64,000 nt of DNA from Algoriphagus locisalis (GCF_900116615.1 NZ_FPBF01000001.1:353625-417624); one strand, 5' to 3'; shown: positions 1 to 8,084, counted from the first letter of the stretch. Program-made: numbers and translations. The notes: a model not told the origin generated them from the sequence alone.

Positions 1-428
1 CTACAATAATTCCGCGCCTACAGCGCTTTGGCTAATGTTATGGACATCTACCAACTTCTAACCGCTCCAGAGCTTTCCAGACTTGGACCAAACCTAATGC
101 AGTCTTCAGACTGCCTTCAAACTCCATCAGGGCAGAGTCTAAAGAGTTCCTACTACTTACTCCTTACAAACAACAGTCATGTCCAGAACTTCCATCCTCC
201 AACTTCCAACCTCCAGATATCCCCATACTGAAGTATAGCTCCTTTGGGGTTCCGTTATAGTTCCGCTGGGGTTCCGTTATACATACGTCACCTATACGTT
301 GGGTTTCGTCCTTATTTTCCTCATAGTGCTTTAGTTTTCCTTTGTTTCCACAGATTCCACTTTTGTTTTGATTTCCAGATAGATACCTCCAGATTTCCCC
401 CATGTTTCACACATGAACAAATCAAAAA
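1..428. other. Repeat-bearing intergenic region left of the phage-like cassette
   Basis: I see no convincing gene here; the short open frames have no recognisable product and run through repeats. Bases 1-31 match 3918-3948 in the same orientation with one mismatch. Bases 99-114 are the palindromic word GCAGTCTTCAGACTGC, which recurs at 2533, 4006 and 4507 and in altered form at 3225. Around 245-285 the phrase ggggttccgttata occurs twice in tandem. The last 150 bases are pyrimidine-rich and run into an A-rich stretch (atcaaaaa) directly before the ATG at 429, a usual Bacteroidota leader. A promoter for the cassette should lie here, but I could not identify a clean TAnnTTTG box. Confidence 0.6.
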
Positions 429-1175
429 ATGGCAAAACAAGCTGGATATATCAAACTGGAAGGCACCATGGGTGACCTTTCCTTTTACAAAAACCGCGAT
501 GGCAAATTCATCGCCAGGCGTAAAGGAGGAGTAAGCAAAAAAAGGATTCTCACAGATCCCAAATACCAGAGGACGCGGGAAAATCTTGCTGAATTTGCAG
601 CTGCTGCCTCTTCGGCTAAGTTCCTCAAAAATGCCTTCCGGGAAATCGAAATCAAGTCCAACGGAGGCAAACTCCATAACCGACTTTATTCCTTAGCGAT
701 GAAAGTGGTCAAGTCTGATCCCGTTTCGGTAAGAGGAGAGCGGAAGTTCGAACTGGGGGATATGACCATGCTGAGAGGCTTTGAGTTCTCAGAAAAAGCC
801 ACCCTGGAAAATGTACTGAAAATCCAGCCTGAGAAGGCTGAGGATGAAGGTTCTTTCACGGTGACCATTCCCCAAATCGTCCCTACTACCAACCTGGTCT
901 ATTCGGATGGGACCGAGTTCTACCGCTTCTCCCTGATCCGGGCAGCAGTGGACTTTGCGCAGAAGACCTACAAAAGCGAAACCATAGGGATCGAGCCACT
1001 GCCGATCAATAGCCTGCCTACCCCGGCGGTTAGCCTGACCCTCCCCAAACCGGGTATAGCGGGAGAGACGTACTTCTTCGCGCTGGCACTTGAGTTCTTT
1101 CTGGATGTGAACGAGACCAGGTACGACTCTCGCGATGTATCCCAGAATCCTGCGGTCATCCTTGCCGTCAGCTAG
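429..1175 (+). CDS. Conserved hypothetical protein, Bacteroidota phage-like cassette
   Basis: This 248-aa protein of unknown function is the first gene of the cassette. The N-terminus (MAKQAGYIKLEGTMGDLSFYK) resembles an uncharacterised Bacteroidota family that I recall starting with a MAKQxGxIKLxGTxGxxSFYK-like pattern; that recollection is from memory and was not searched. No signal peptide or membrane segment is visible. The first 60 residues are basic (RRKGG, KKRILTDPKYQRTREN), and the rest looks like a beta-rich globular protein. The ATG follows an A-rich leader. Three bases separate it from the DUF5675 gene, so the two are probably co-transcribed. A phage or phage-derived structural role is possible from context only. 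Confidence 0.75.
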   Translation: MAKQAGYIKLEGTMGDLSFYKNRDGKFIARRKGGVSKKRILTDPKYQRTRENLAEFAAAASSAKFLKNAFREIEIKSNGGKLHNRLYSLAMKVVKSDPVSVRGERKFELGDMTMLRGFEFSEKATLENVLKIQPEKAEDEGSFTVTIPQIVPTTNLVYSDGTEFYRFSLIRAAVDFAQKTYKSETIGIEPLPINSLPTPAVSLTLPKPGIAGETYFFALALEFFLDVNETRYDSRDVSQNPAVILAVS

Positions 1176-1178
1176 GCC

Positions 1179-1625
1179 ATGGATCTGGTACTAGACCGGG
1201 AATACTGGCCCGGAGGAACAAACGCTGCACTGCTGCTGGATGGCAAAACCCTATGCCAATGCATAGAACCTCCTGCAGCACACTTCAGAGCTGATGTAGC
1301 CTGTATTCCAGAGGGTAATTATGAACTGGATCTGATCCCCGACACTCATATGCAGCGGATCAGCCTGTTCGGATGCCCCAACGGAATCAGGTCAGACAAG
1401 CCCACCGAAGTGGAAATCTGCACCAGGCAACTGCAACGCAACATAGTCCTCGTGTCTGAAATTACAGGAGAAGGTAGGGGAGTACCATGCCAAAAAGCAT
1501 GGACAAACCTCCTTCACCTGATAGGTCAGGCACTGCAAAGAGGTGAAAAGGCTACACTGGAGATAAGGAGCTATCCAGAACATGCCTTAAATCTTACCTG
1601 CCATCAATTAGAATGGATGGACTAA
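1179..1625 (+). CDS. DUF5675-like protein
   Basis: The 148-aa product resembles the DUF5675 family of small proteins common in phages and phage-like islands. It opens with a beta hairpin (LVLDREYW, then LLLDGKTLCQCIEPP) followed by the IPEGNYEL segment and a C-terminal half that reads like the rest of the family. The biochemical function of the family is not known to me. There is no signal peptide. It starts 3 bases after the upstream gene and its end overlaps the start of the next one, so the four genes up to 2335 look like one transcription unit. The family call is from sequence feel plus context, not from a search. Confidence 0.65.
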   Translation: MDLVLDREYWPGGTNAALLLDGKTLCQCIEPPAAHFRADVACIPEGNYELDLIPDTHMQRISLFGCPNGIRSDKPTEVEICTRQLQRNIVLVSEITGEGRGVPCQKAWTNLLHLIGQALQRGEKATLEIRSYPEHALNLTCHQLEWMD

Positions 1626-1849
1626 TGTTTCAGGCAGTAACAGGAGGAGTCATCGCACTCCTCCTCTCTGTCATCGCGTACTTCCTGAACCTCCTTATTC
1701 AGGATTTCAGACAGCTGAACAAAGAGCTTTCCAAACTGAAAGAACTCTTTATCCGGCTGGAAGCCGAGCAGGCATTGCTAAAGACCGTGATGCAGCAAAC
1801 AAGAAGTCCGCCCAGGAGGTCTGCTTCCCGAAAGGATGAAAGCGTTTGA
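1613..1849 (+). CDS. Small single-span membrane protein with coiled coil
   Basis: A protein of 78 aa from ATG 1613, or 74 aa from the ATG at 1625, which forms a TAATG overlap with the upstream stop and may be the true start. A hydrophobic helix (GGVIALLLSVIAYFLNLLI, about residues 11-30) is followed by a heptad-like charged helix (LNKELSKLKELFIRLEAEQALLK) and a short basic tail. This one-helix plus coiled-coil layout is seen in phage spanin/holin accessory proteins, but it is too generic for a firm function. It is translationally coupled to the DUF5675 gene. Confidence 0.6.
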   Translation: MDGLMFQAVTGGVIALLLSVIAYFLNLLIQDFRQLNKELSKLKELFIRLEAEQALLKTVMQQTRSPPRRSASRKDESV

Positions 1850-2092
1850 AGGTAAGTCATTGCGAACAGGGCAAAGCCCGATGAAGCAATCTCAAAAAGC
1901 TTGCACTTCTCACACTGAGACTGATGACTGCGACTGCTTCGCCGTACCACGACGGTGCACACTTCCGTCTTCGGTCTCCTGTCTTCACATCCACATCCGG
2001 CACTTGTACTGAGCGAAGTCGAAGTATCGGTCATCCGACACCGGTCTCCATAACACTTAACATTTTAACATTTAACACTTAACGTTCCAACA
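1850..2092. repeat. Degenerate interspersed repeat and short tandem leader
   Basis: This is non-coding. It contains phrases such as tcattgcgaacagggcaaag, gaagcaatctc and actgagcgaagtcgaagta, which resemble interspersed intergenic repeats I know from Bacteroidota genomes. The final 45 bases are a simple C/A/T repeat (aacacttaac, attttaacatttaac) that ends a few bases before the ATG at 2093. It interrupts an otherwise tightly packed cassette, so the insertion is probably secondary. Confidence 0.55.
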
Positions 2093-2335
2093 ATGAACAT
2101 ACTCACAGAAGTAAAACAACGCGCCACCGCGCCCACACCGCTCTTTTTCCAAAAGGTAAAAAAGGCAGGATTGATCATCGCCGCCATCGGTACGGCCGTT
2201 TTGACGGCACCGGGAATGGTCCCGGCTGTATTGCTGGCCTATGCAGGTTATGCAGTAACGGCAGGCACCGTCCTGGTCACCATTTCCCAATTGACCGTCG
2301 ATGACGGATCCTTTGAGCAGGTGTTGATGAATTGA
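2093..2335 (+). CDS. Small hydrophobic (holin-like) membrane protein
   Basis: The 80-aa product has two hydrophobic segments, about residues 25-40 (AGLIIAAIGTAVLTAPG) and 44-63 (PAVLLAYAGYAVTAGTVLVT), joined by a short Gly/Pro turn, with a charged N-terminus and a short polar tail. Such a hairpin resembles class II holins or other small phage membrane proteins, but no family is certain. It follows a repeat-bearing gap of about 240 bases and precedes a strong terminator, so it is probably the last gene of the cassette. The start is chosen because the ATG follows a long low-complexity leader and no other ATG fits. Confidence 0.6.
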   Translation: MNILTEVKQRATAPTPLFFQKVKKAGLIIAAIGTAVLTAPGMVPAVLLAYAGYAVTAGTVLVTISQLTVDDGSFEQVLMN

Positions 2336-2356
2336 ATTTGATCTTACAATTAATTA

Positions 2357-2387
2357 AGCCGGAGGGAATTTCTCTCCGGTTTTTTTA
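2357..2387 (+). terminator. Rho-independent terminator of the phage-like cassette
   Basis: An inverted repeat (CCGGAG...CTCCGG with a short A/T loop) is followed directly by a run of seven T residues. It lies about 20 bases after the stop codon of the small hydrophobic protein. Confidence 0.8.
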
Positions 2388-2763
2388 ACCTTTGGGGTTT
2401 TCAAAACCCCGAAGGTTTTATTCCTCGTGCTGATTTGTGCTGAGCGGGATTTGTAATCCCGATTTGTCATGCCCCAGCTGGTCTAAGTCTCACGACCTGT
2501 CCGACGACAGGCGGGCTTAGACCTAGGATAATGCAGTCTTCAGACTGCTCATTTACAACTCCGAAATTTTTCAATTTTACACCCAACACCCGCTAACTGC
2601 CAACCCATATTCTCCACTCCACAACAGACTTTAAATTGACCTCAGTCAAAAAGCATCCACTTCACAAACTCCCCCTTTACCTTTACATTTCTTTTGAAAA
2701 ACATGCTATGATCAAAGGGGGCTAGGGGGATTTGTCATTCTGCCAACCCTTATTTCAGCTGTG

Positions 2764-2820
2764 CGACATTTGCAATGTCGAGTAACAAACCGTAGGATTT
2801 TTAATCCGTGTTACCCTAAC
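2764..2820 (+). repeat. 57-bp double-hairpin repeat, copy 1
   Basis: The element starts with CGACATT-TGC-AATGTCG (a perfect 7-bp stem) and continues through a second small hairpin (GGATT-TTT-AATCC) to end in ttaccctaac. Copies at 3665 and 4562 are essentially identical; the copy at 4847 is one base shorter. Copies 1 and 3 run into ctgacaac-type minisatellites. Confidence 0.9.
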
Positions 2821-3010
2821 TGACAACAGATAACTGACAACAGATAACTGACAACAGATAACTGACAACTGACAACCGCCAACCGTCAACCGTCAACTGC
2901 CATTTCCATCTTGCTGGCACCACGCCTCCGTCTCCGATTGATGATTCTGAGCCAGCGCTGGTGAACATATTAATTCTTCTACCCAGGGTTGCGTCGTACC
3001 TCCTTACCCT

Positions 3011-3210
3011 GGGCTACCCATAGGTCGTCCCTATGGGGCTTTTAGTGCTTGTATCTAGATCAAAGAGCAATTTTCAACTAGCACATAGCCTAGTTTTTAG
3101 GGCGGGGAGGAGGTCAAAATAGCGGGCCAGCGTTAGGCCAGTGCGGCTGAAGCATTATTTTGACAAAGGTTTTTGTTTCTTTTTGCCTTCAAAAAGAAAG
3201 GGGAAAATGC
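3011..3210 (+). repeat. 200-bp direct repeat, copy 1
   Basis: This begins gggctacccataggtcgtcc and ends gaaaggggaaaatgc. It is repeated at 3374-3574 with only a few differences. Near its end is a perfect 10-bp inverted repeat (TTTCTTTTTG at 3176-3185 and CAAAAAGAAA at 3190-3199) with a 4-base loop. Confidence 0.9.
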
Positions 3211-3373
3211 TGACCCACCTCAATGCAGTCTTCTGACTGCCTCAAACTTCATCATTCATCGTTCGATATTCATCATTCGGACTTCTCGACATCCGATTCG
3301 CCATGGTCTGTGTCTTCACAGACCATTTATCAGAATCGATTCGGTTTCCATCTTTTGCCAGCCCGCCGTGGCG

Positions 3374-3574
3374 GGGCTACCCATAGGTCGTCCCTATTGG
3401 ACTTTTAGTGCTTGTATCTAGATCAAAGAGCAATACTCAACTAGCACATTAGCTAGTTTTTAGGGCGGGGAGGAGGTCAAAATAGCGGGCCAGCGTTATG
3501 CCAGTGCGGCTGAAGCATTATTTTGACAAAGGTTTTTGTTTCTTTTTGCCTTCAAAAAGAAAGGGGAAAAATGC
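3374..3574 (+). repeat. 200-bp direct repeat, copy 2
   Basis: Near-identical second copy of 3011-3210 in the same orientation. The 10-bp hairpin arms lie at 3539-3548 and 3553-3562. About 160 bases of unrelated sequence separate the two copies. Confidence 0.9.
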
Positions 3575-3664
3575 CGTACAATCCGGTTCAATTCTCCCGA
3601 CTTGTATCAAGTGGATATTCCGGTCATATTGCCCCTCTAAAAATGGTTTTGGAAGCCCGCTATA

Positions 3665-3721
3665 CGACATTTGCAATGTCGAGTAACAAACCGTAGGATT
3701 TTTAATCCGTGTTACCCTAAC
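3665..3721 (+). repeat. 57-bp double-hairpin repeat, copy 2
   Basis: Identical in layout to the copy at 2764-2820. It is preceded by cccgctata, a lead-in shared with the copy at 4847. Confidence 0.9.
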
Positions 3722-4081
3722 CACCAACCACCAACCGCCAACGGCAAACTCACTATTAAAAATTTCCCGTTTCCATCCTCCTGCACTGTCTATCGTTTCC
3801 AGACGATACTCCAGGTCAGGCATGTCCCGGTGAGATTAGCGATATCGGGAAGGCAATGGCCTTTTGTCTTTTTTGACCTAGGGCTGCGACCTTCGTTCCT
3901 CAGGTCTCCACCCTAGGCTACAATAATTCCGCGCCTACATCGCTTTGGTTCATATCGGCAATTGATAGCAAGTTTTGGAGTCTCATGACTTGTGCTTATC
4001 ATAATGCAGTCTTCAGACTGCCAACCTACCTCCAACAGCCAACCGATAACCTCCAACAGCCAACCGATAACTATTACATAA

Positions 4082-4393
4082 TCAATTCCCATCAGGTTTC
4101 GTCTCGGGATGATTTTCCCAATACTGAACAATAGACGGCATGTATTCAGCACTTTCTAGGGTGCCCTGTAGATCTACTTTTTGTCCCTCATAGAGATAGA
4201 TTTTTCCATCTTCCACTCGCTCTACAGTCAATCCCTCTCCATCCAATAGTTCCTTTACTTTTTTCCAATCCTCTGGATCAGTCACAAAAGTTTCAAAGCG
4301 TATGTAAAATTCTTCTCCAATTGGAGGGATGGGATAATCGCTGGGAATATCTGCACTGATCAGTGGGTCGGTGGGAAAAATAAGTTTCATCAT
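4082..4393 (-). CDS. Small hypothetical protein
   Basis: A 103-aa acidic, soluble protein on the minus strand with no signal peptide and no motif I recognise. Its central part (EEFYIRFETFVTDPEDWKKV, then VERVEDGKIYLYEGQKVDL) reads like a real alpha/beta protein with ordinary amino-acid composition, unlike the repeat-derived open frames around it. It is the only plausible gene in the 2.7-kb repeat mosaic. Two ATGs are adjacent at the start (MMKL); either may be used. Function unknown; a polymorphic-toxin immunity-like protein or phage orphan are both conceivable but unsupported. Confidence 0.6.
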   Translation of the reverse strand: MMKLIFPTDPLISADIPSDYPIPPIGEEFYIRFETFVTDPEDWKKVKELLDGEGLTVERVEDGKIYLYEGQKVDLQGTLESAEYMPSIVQYWENHPETKPDGN

Positions 4394-4561
4394 TAGGTTG
4401 ATTTTGGTTTCCTAATCTAACGGAAGATTACCTGTAAAGTTAAGCCCACTTCTGGTCTGAGTCTTCAGACCCGTCCGACGACAGGCGGGCTTAGACCTAG
4501 GATAATGCAGTCTTCAGACTGCCAACCTACCGCCAACCGCCATCCCGCTACTCCCGCTACG

Positions 4562-4618
4562 CGACATTTGCAATGTCGAGTAACAAACCGTAGGATTTTT
4601 AATCCGTGTTACCCTAAC
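4562..4618 (+). repeat. 57-bp double-hairpin repeat, copy 3
   Basis: Same layout as copy 1, followed directly by about six copies of ctgacaa. Confidence 0.9.
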
Positions 4619-4675
4619 TGACAACTGACAACTGACAACTGACAACTGACAACTGACAACCGCCAACCGATAACC

Positions 4676-4793
4676 GCCATTTCCATCTTGCTGGCACCAC
4701 GCCTCCGTCTCCGAATGATGCTCGTGGGCCAGCGCTGATGAACATATTAATTCTTCTACCCAGGGTTGCGTCGTGCCTCCTTACCCTGGGCTA
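4676..4793 (+). repeat. 118-bp direct repeat, partner of 2899-3015
   Basis: It begins gccatttccatcttgctggc and ends ttaccctgggcta. It matches 2899-3015 except for a small variable patch in the middle (cgattgatgattctga against cgaatgatgctcgtgg). Confidence 0.88.
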
Positions 4794-4846
4794 TTGAAAG
4801 GTTAGACCACTTCGTGGTCATAAGTGTACGTCATATCCCCGCTATA

Positions 4847-4902
4847 CGACATTTGCAATGTCGAGTAACAAACCGTAGGATTTTTAATCCGTGTTCCCCA
4901 AC
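4847..4902 (+). repeat. 57-bp double-hairpin repeat, copy 4 (56 bp)
   Basis: Same element with its last block shortened from ttaccctaac to tccccaac. Confidence 0.88.
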
Positions 4903-5083
4903 TGCCAACCTCCAACCTCCAACCGCCAACCACTAACTTCACCAAATCCCCACATTTCATTCTAAATTTGTCCATACTTTTCACCTGACCACTAAAAAGT
5001 GTACATTCAAATTTGCCTATTGAAAATGATCATTAACCATTGATCATTGACCATTGAAAATTGATCATTGACCATTAGCACTA

Positions 5084-6154
5084 GTGCCCAAGACTAAAAT
5101 TCTTTTTTTTCCAAAATACCCTAAGCTCGGTGCTTCTAGCAGACTGAGGACTTATCAATTTTTACCACTTTGGGAAAAGGAAGGCTATCAGGTGCGTGTT
5201 TCTTCTTTTTTTAATGAGAAATACCTAACCGGGTTTTATTCGAAGGGTAAGCAAAACCCCATGATTGTGCTGGGTTGCTATTTCCGGAGGTTATGGGGGC
5301 TGCTGGGGGCTTGGAGATATGATATAATTTGGATAGAAAAGGAGTTGTTTCCATTTCTCCCTTCTTACGGGGAGTGGATTTTAGAGAAATCAGGTAAAGG
5401 GTATGTGGTTGACTATGATGATGCAGTCTTTCACAATTATGATTCTCACCCCAATGTTCTTGTCAGAAAATGGATGGGGGATAAAATCGCCTGGGTAATG
5501 CGTCATAGTAAGCTCGTATGTGCAGGAAACACTTATTTGAAAGAGTATGCGCTACTCGCAGAAGCTAAGCAGGTAGAAATATTACCCACAGTAGTGGATA
5601 TCAATAAGTACCCTCAAAAAGTAAAGTCGGATAATTCAAGCGTAAAAATAGGTTGGGTGGGTTCGCCCACTACGATGAAATATCTTCTTACACTTGAAGA
5701 AGTTTTCCGAAACTTAGGGAAGCGACATAGCATTGAGCTAGTGGTGATTAATGCGGTAGGAACAAAGATACCCGATGTAGGTATCCCGGCTCGTTTGATT
5801 CCTTGGTCAGAAGAGTCAGAAGGGGATTTGATCTCTGATTTTGATATAGGGATAATGCCTCTTCCGGATGATGCCTGGGAACGGGGGAAGTGTGCCTATA
5901 AACTGATACAGTATATGGCCTGTGCACTGCCTGTGGTTGCCTCTGCTGTTGGGATGAATAAAGATGTGGTAAGGGAAGGCTGGAATGGCTTTTTGGCCAA
6001 AGATCCTCAGGAATGGGAAGTTGCTCTTGAGAAACTGATTCAGGATTTGGATTTAAGGGTAAAGCTGGGTCAGAATGGACGAAAGCTGGTAGAGGAGAAA
6101 TACACTTTGGATGGCAATTTTATGGTGTTGCAAAGACTGTTAAGAAAAAAGTGA
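5084..6154 (+). CDS. Glycosyltransferase, GT4-like (GT-B fold)
   Basis: The 356-aa cytoplasmic enzyme is predicted to transfer a sugar from a nucleotide-sugar donor onto the growing exopolysaccharide unit. The N-terminus shows the GT-B opening (KILFFPKYPKLGASSRLRTYQF). The C-terminal donor domain carries IGWVGSPTTMKYL (about residues 190-200) and a donor-binding stretch (GKCAYKLIQYMACALPVVAS, about 268-287) in the place of the GT4 E-x7-E region. The start is GTG, since no ATG lies in a suitable position. It is the first gene of the co-directional polysaccharide cluster, right after the repeat mosaic. Donor and acceptor cannot be read from the sequence. Confidence 0.85.
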   Translation: MPKTKILFFPKYPKLGASSRLRTYQFLPLWEKEGYQVRVSSFFNEKYLTGFYSKGKQNPMIVLGCYFRRLWGLLGAWRYDIIWIEKELFPFLPSYGEWILEKSGKGYVVDYDDAVFHNYDSHPNVLVRKWMGDKIAWVMRHSKLVCAGNTYLKEYALLAEAKQVEILPTVVDINKYPQKVKSDNSSVKIGWVGSPTTMKYLLTLEEVFRNLGKRHSIELVVINAVGTKIPDVGIPARLIPWSEESEGDLISDFDIGIMPLPDDAWERGKCAYKLIQYMACALPVVASAVGMNKDVVREGWNGFLAKDPQEWEVALEKLIQDLDLRVKLGQNGRKLVEEKYTLDGNFMVLQRLLRKK

Positions 6155-6214
6155 ACTGGGTAGTTTATGTCTTTTCGCATCAATTGGAGTCCTATAAACA
6201 ATAAGATCTAGACC

Positions 6215-7903
6215 GTGACCGTAGTTGCAAATCTCAAATCATCCAGACCAAAACTTATACCTTACCTTTTTGCAGCTATAATTTTCATAGCAATGCTTCT
6301 ACCTTACCTGATATTCGGTGAGGATGTATATCTGCCAGTTACTGACAATATGGATTCGAACTTGGCATGGTATAAAATGCTTAAGGATCAGGGAAAGGTC
6401 TTTTCTTCTTGGAATACGCCTGTTCAGGGGATGCTGTTGGAATTACCCCGATTTTCTTATCCTTCTGGTTTTAATATTGAACTGCTTCTTTTTGCGCTCT
6501 TTCCATTTTTCAAGGCTTATATAATAAACAAGGCACTCATCTGTATAATTGCTTTTTTTTCCTTTCGCTTTTGGCTGAGGGGACAAAAACTAATTTTTGG
6601 AGACAATACACTGGAAGTTCTTATTTGCCTGCTTTGGGCGAGCCTGGCTTTCTACCCTCATAGAGGGATTTCTATTGCCGCTCTTCCTGCAGTAGTGCAA
6701 GTGTTTGTGCTGCTTTTGCGAAAAAAAGAAACTACCGCCTCTTTAATGATTCTAATAGGGTATGCCATTTACTCTATGCTTTCTTTGGCAGCATTGTATT
6801 TACTTCTTGGCATCTTATTTTGGCTGCTTGTGGTATGTTTCCTGGAGAGAAAATTCCATTTAAAAGCCATTTTGTTTTGGTGCTTTTTGTTGATCTTCTT
6901 CCTAGTTCAGGAAATTCACTTGATCAAAGGCTATTTCTTTAACCCTAGTTTTATTAGTCACAGAACTGAATTTACCTATGATTTTGGCATATGGACCCAG
7001 CAATATCCTTGGGTTTTTTTTGGTTCTGGGGATCAAAATGGTGTTCATTACAGCCCCATTTATATCATTTTTATGCTTTGCCTGGGGATTTACGCATGGT
7101 ATAAAAAGTCAGCTTCCCGCAAAGGTTTCCTGTTTTTGGCCCTACTACTGTTGATTAGTTGCCTTCTTTCTCTGGTAAGCCTAACTGGTAGTATAACTAT
7201 CATGGGAAAGCTGATTCCAGAGTTGGGTTCCCTCAATGTGTTAAGATTTGAATACTGGATACCCTTTCTCATGATGGCATCTATAGTTTATTTTTGGGCA
7301 AAATTACATTTCCTAGGATATAGGGTTTTGATACCTCTGTTTTTGTGTGTCAATATTTTCCTCTATCAGTACGAGTGGCGATATACGATCAATTCTTATA
7401 TCCATGTTTTAGATCAAAAGGTGCCCACCTATAGCTCTTATTTTGCAGAAACTCAGTTTGAAGAATTAAAGGTGTTCTTAGCTGATGAACAAGGGCAAGA
7501 AAGATTTATAAATTTCAATATTCCGCCCGCAGTAGCTACATTCAATGGGTTGCAGACTTACGATGGTTACCTGCAGGTCTATGCCAAATCTCATAAAGAG
7601 AAAGTCTATCAAGTGATTCAGCATGAATTGGAAAAAGACCAATCTCTAAAAGCTCATTTTCTGGATTGGGGAAATAAGTGTTACTTTCAAAATGCCCAAT
7701 ATCCGGATGATTACTTTATGTACAAGTGGAGAAATGAATCACCTTTGATGGAGCCTGATTACGATTATGACTATCTGAAAGAGGAACTTGAGGTGGATTA
7801 TATTCTCTCTGCATTGCCTGTGGAAAGTGATAAAATGTCTTTAGTAAAAGTGTTTGAAAATGAAAGTTCTGCATGGCGCATCCATCTATACGAGTTGAAA
7901 TAA
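6215..7903 (+). CDS. Multi-pass membrane protein, DUF6044/YkoS-like
   Basis: The 562-aa protein has about 10-12 hydrophobic segments over the first 390 residues, then a soluble C-terminal domain (about 400-562) rich in Tyr and Asp. The motif VYLPVTDNMDSNLAWYKML near residue 40 and the topology resemble the DUF6044 (YkoS-like) family; I place it there tentatively. GT-C glycosyltransferases share this plan of a conserved Asp in the first extracytoplasmic loop and a C-terminal soluble domain, so a lipid-linked sugar transferase role is possible by analogy. The start is GTG, 60 bases after the upstream stop. Confidence 0.6.
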   Translation: MTVVANLKSSRPKLIPYLFAAIIFIAMLLPYLIFGEDVYLPVTDNMDSNLAWYKMLKDQGKVFSSWNTPVQGMLLELPRFSYPSGFNIELLLFALFPFFKAYIINKALICIIAFFSFRFWLRGQKLIFGDNTLEVLICLLWASLAFYPHRGISIAALPAVVQVFVLLLRKKETTASLMILIGYAIYSMLSLAALYLLLGILFWLLVVCFLERKFHLKAILFWCFLLIFFLVQEIHLIKGYFFNPSFISHRTEFTYDFGIWTQQYPWVFFGSGDQNGVHYSPIYIIFMLCLGIYAWYKKSASRKGFLFLALLLLISCLLSLVSLTGSITIMGKLIPELGSLNVLRFEYWIPFLMMASIVYFWAKLHFLGYRVLIPLFLCVNIFLYQYEWRYTINSYIHVLDQKVPTYSSYFAETQFEELKVFLADEQGQERFINFNIPPAVATFNGLQTYDGYLQVYAKSHKEKVYQVIQHELEKDQSLKAHFLDWGNKCYFQNAQYPDDYFMYKWRNESPLMEPDYDYDYLKEELEVDYILSALPVESDKMSLVKVFENESSAWRIHLYELK

Positions 7904-8084
7904 TGGGTTAATTCATAATACAATCCCAAATCCGAAATCCCAAATCCGACATCCGAAATCCTACATGTGCATCTAGAATTAGATTTCTCAGTCGTTCCTC
8001 CTTCGAAATGACACAAAACCCGAAATCCCAAACCCGAAATCCCAAATCCGAAATCAGCAATCCGACATCCGAAATCAAAAATCC
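7904..8084. repeat. Low-complexity repeat between two exopolysaccharide genes
   Basis: Two tracts of imperfect 9-base units (aaatcccaa, aaatccgac) occupy about 7921-7965 and 8025-8083. Between them sits a fragment (agatttctcagtcgttcctc) like a Bacteroidota interspersed repeat. The second tract ends directly at the TTG start of the next gene. Similar tracts occur at 25325-25398 and 28385-28441. Confidence 0.75.

Larger units (their letters stand above)
2388..4081. repeat. Repeat mosaic, part 1
   Basis: This 1.7-kb stretch has no credible gene. It is built from repeated modules: the word GCAGTCTTCAGACTGC (2533-2548, 4006-4021, variant at 3225-3240); a 57-bp double-hairpin element (2764-2820, 3665-3721); a 117-bp module (2899-3015) whose partner lies at 4676-4793; a 200-bp module present twice (3011-3210 and 3374-3574); a 14-base minisatellite (unit ctgacaacagataa, about 2819-2870); and a 31-bp sequence (3918-3948) that repeats the left end of the window. 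Short open frames here run through several copies of the repeats and are not counted as genes. Confidence 0.85.
4394..5083. repeat. Repeat mosaic, part 2
   Basis: Non-coding. It holds a fifth GCAGTCTTCAGACTGC palindrome (4507-4522), 57-bp element copies 3 (4562-4618) and 4 (4847-4902), a 7-base minisatellite (unit ctgacaa, about 4617-4660), the partner (4676-4793) of the 117-bp module at 2899-3015, and a cattgaccattgaaaattgat-type low-complexity run (about 5028-5075) that ends about 8 bases before the GTG start of the first exopolysaccharide gene. No promoter could be singled out. Confidence 0.85.

Noticed and set aside
3173..4152. Several 60-100-aa frames in the repeat mosaic
   Set aside because: They run through hairpin modules and minisatellites, differ between repeat copies and have no leader or conserved sequence; only the frame at 4082-4393 looks coding.
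2819..4660. Tandem ctgacaac tracts as a CRISPR array
   Set aside because: The units are 7-14 bases and directly adjacent with no unique spacers, and no cas gene is near; they are minisatellites.
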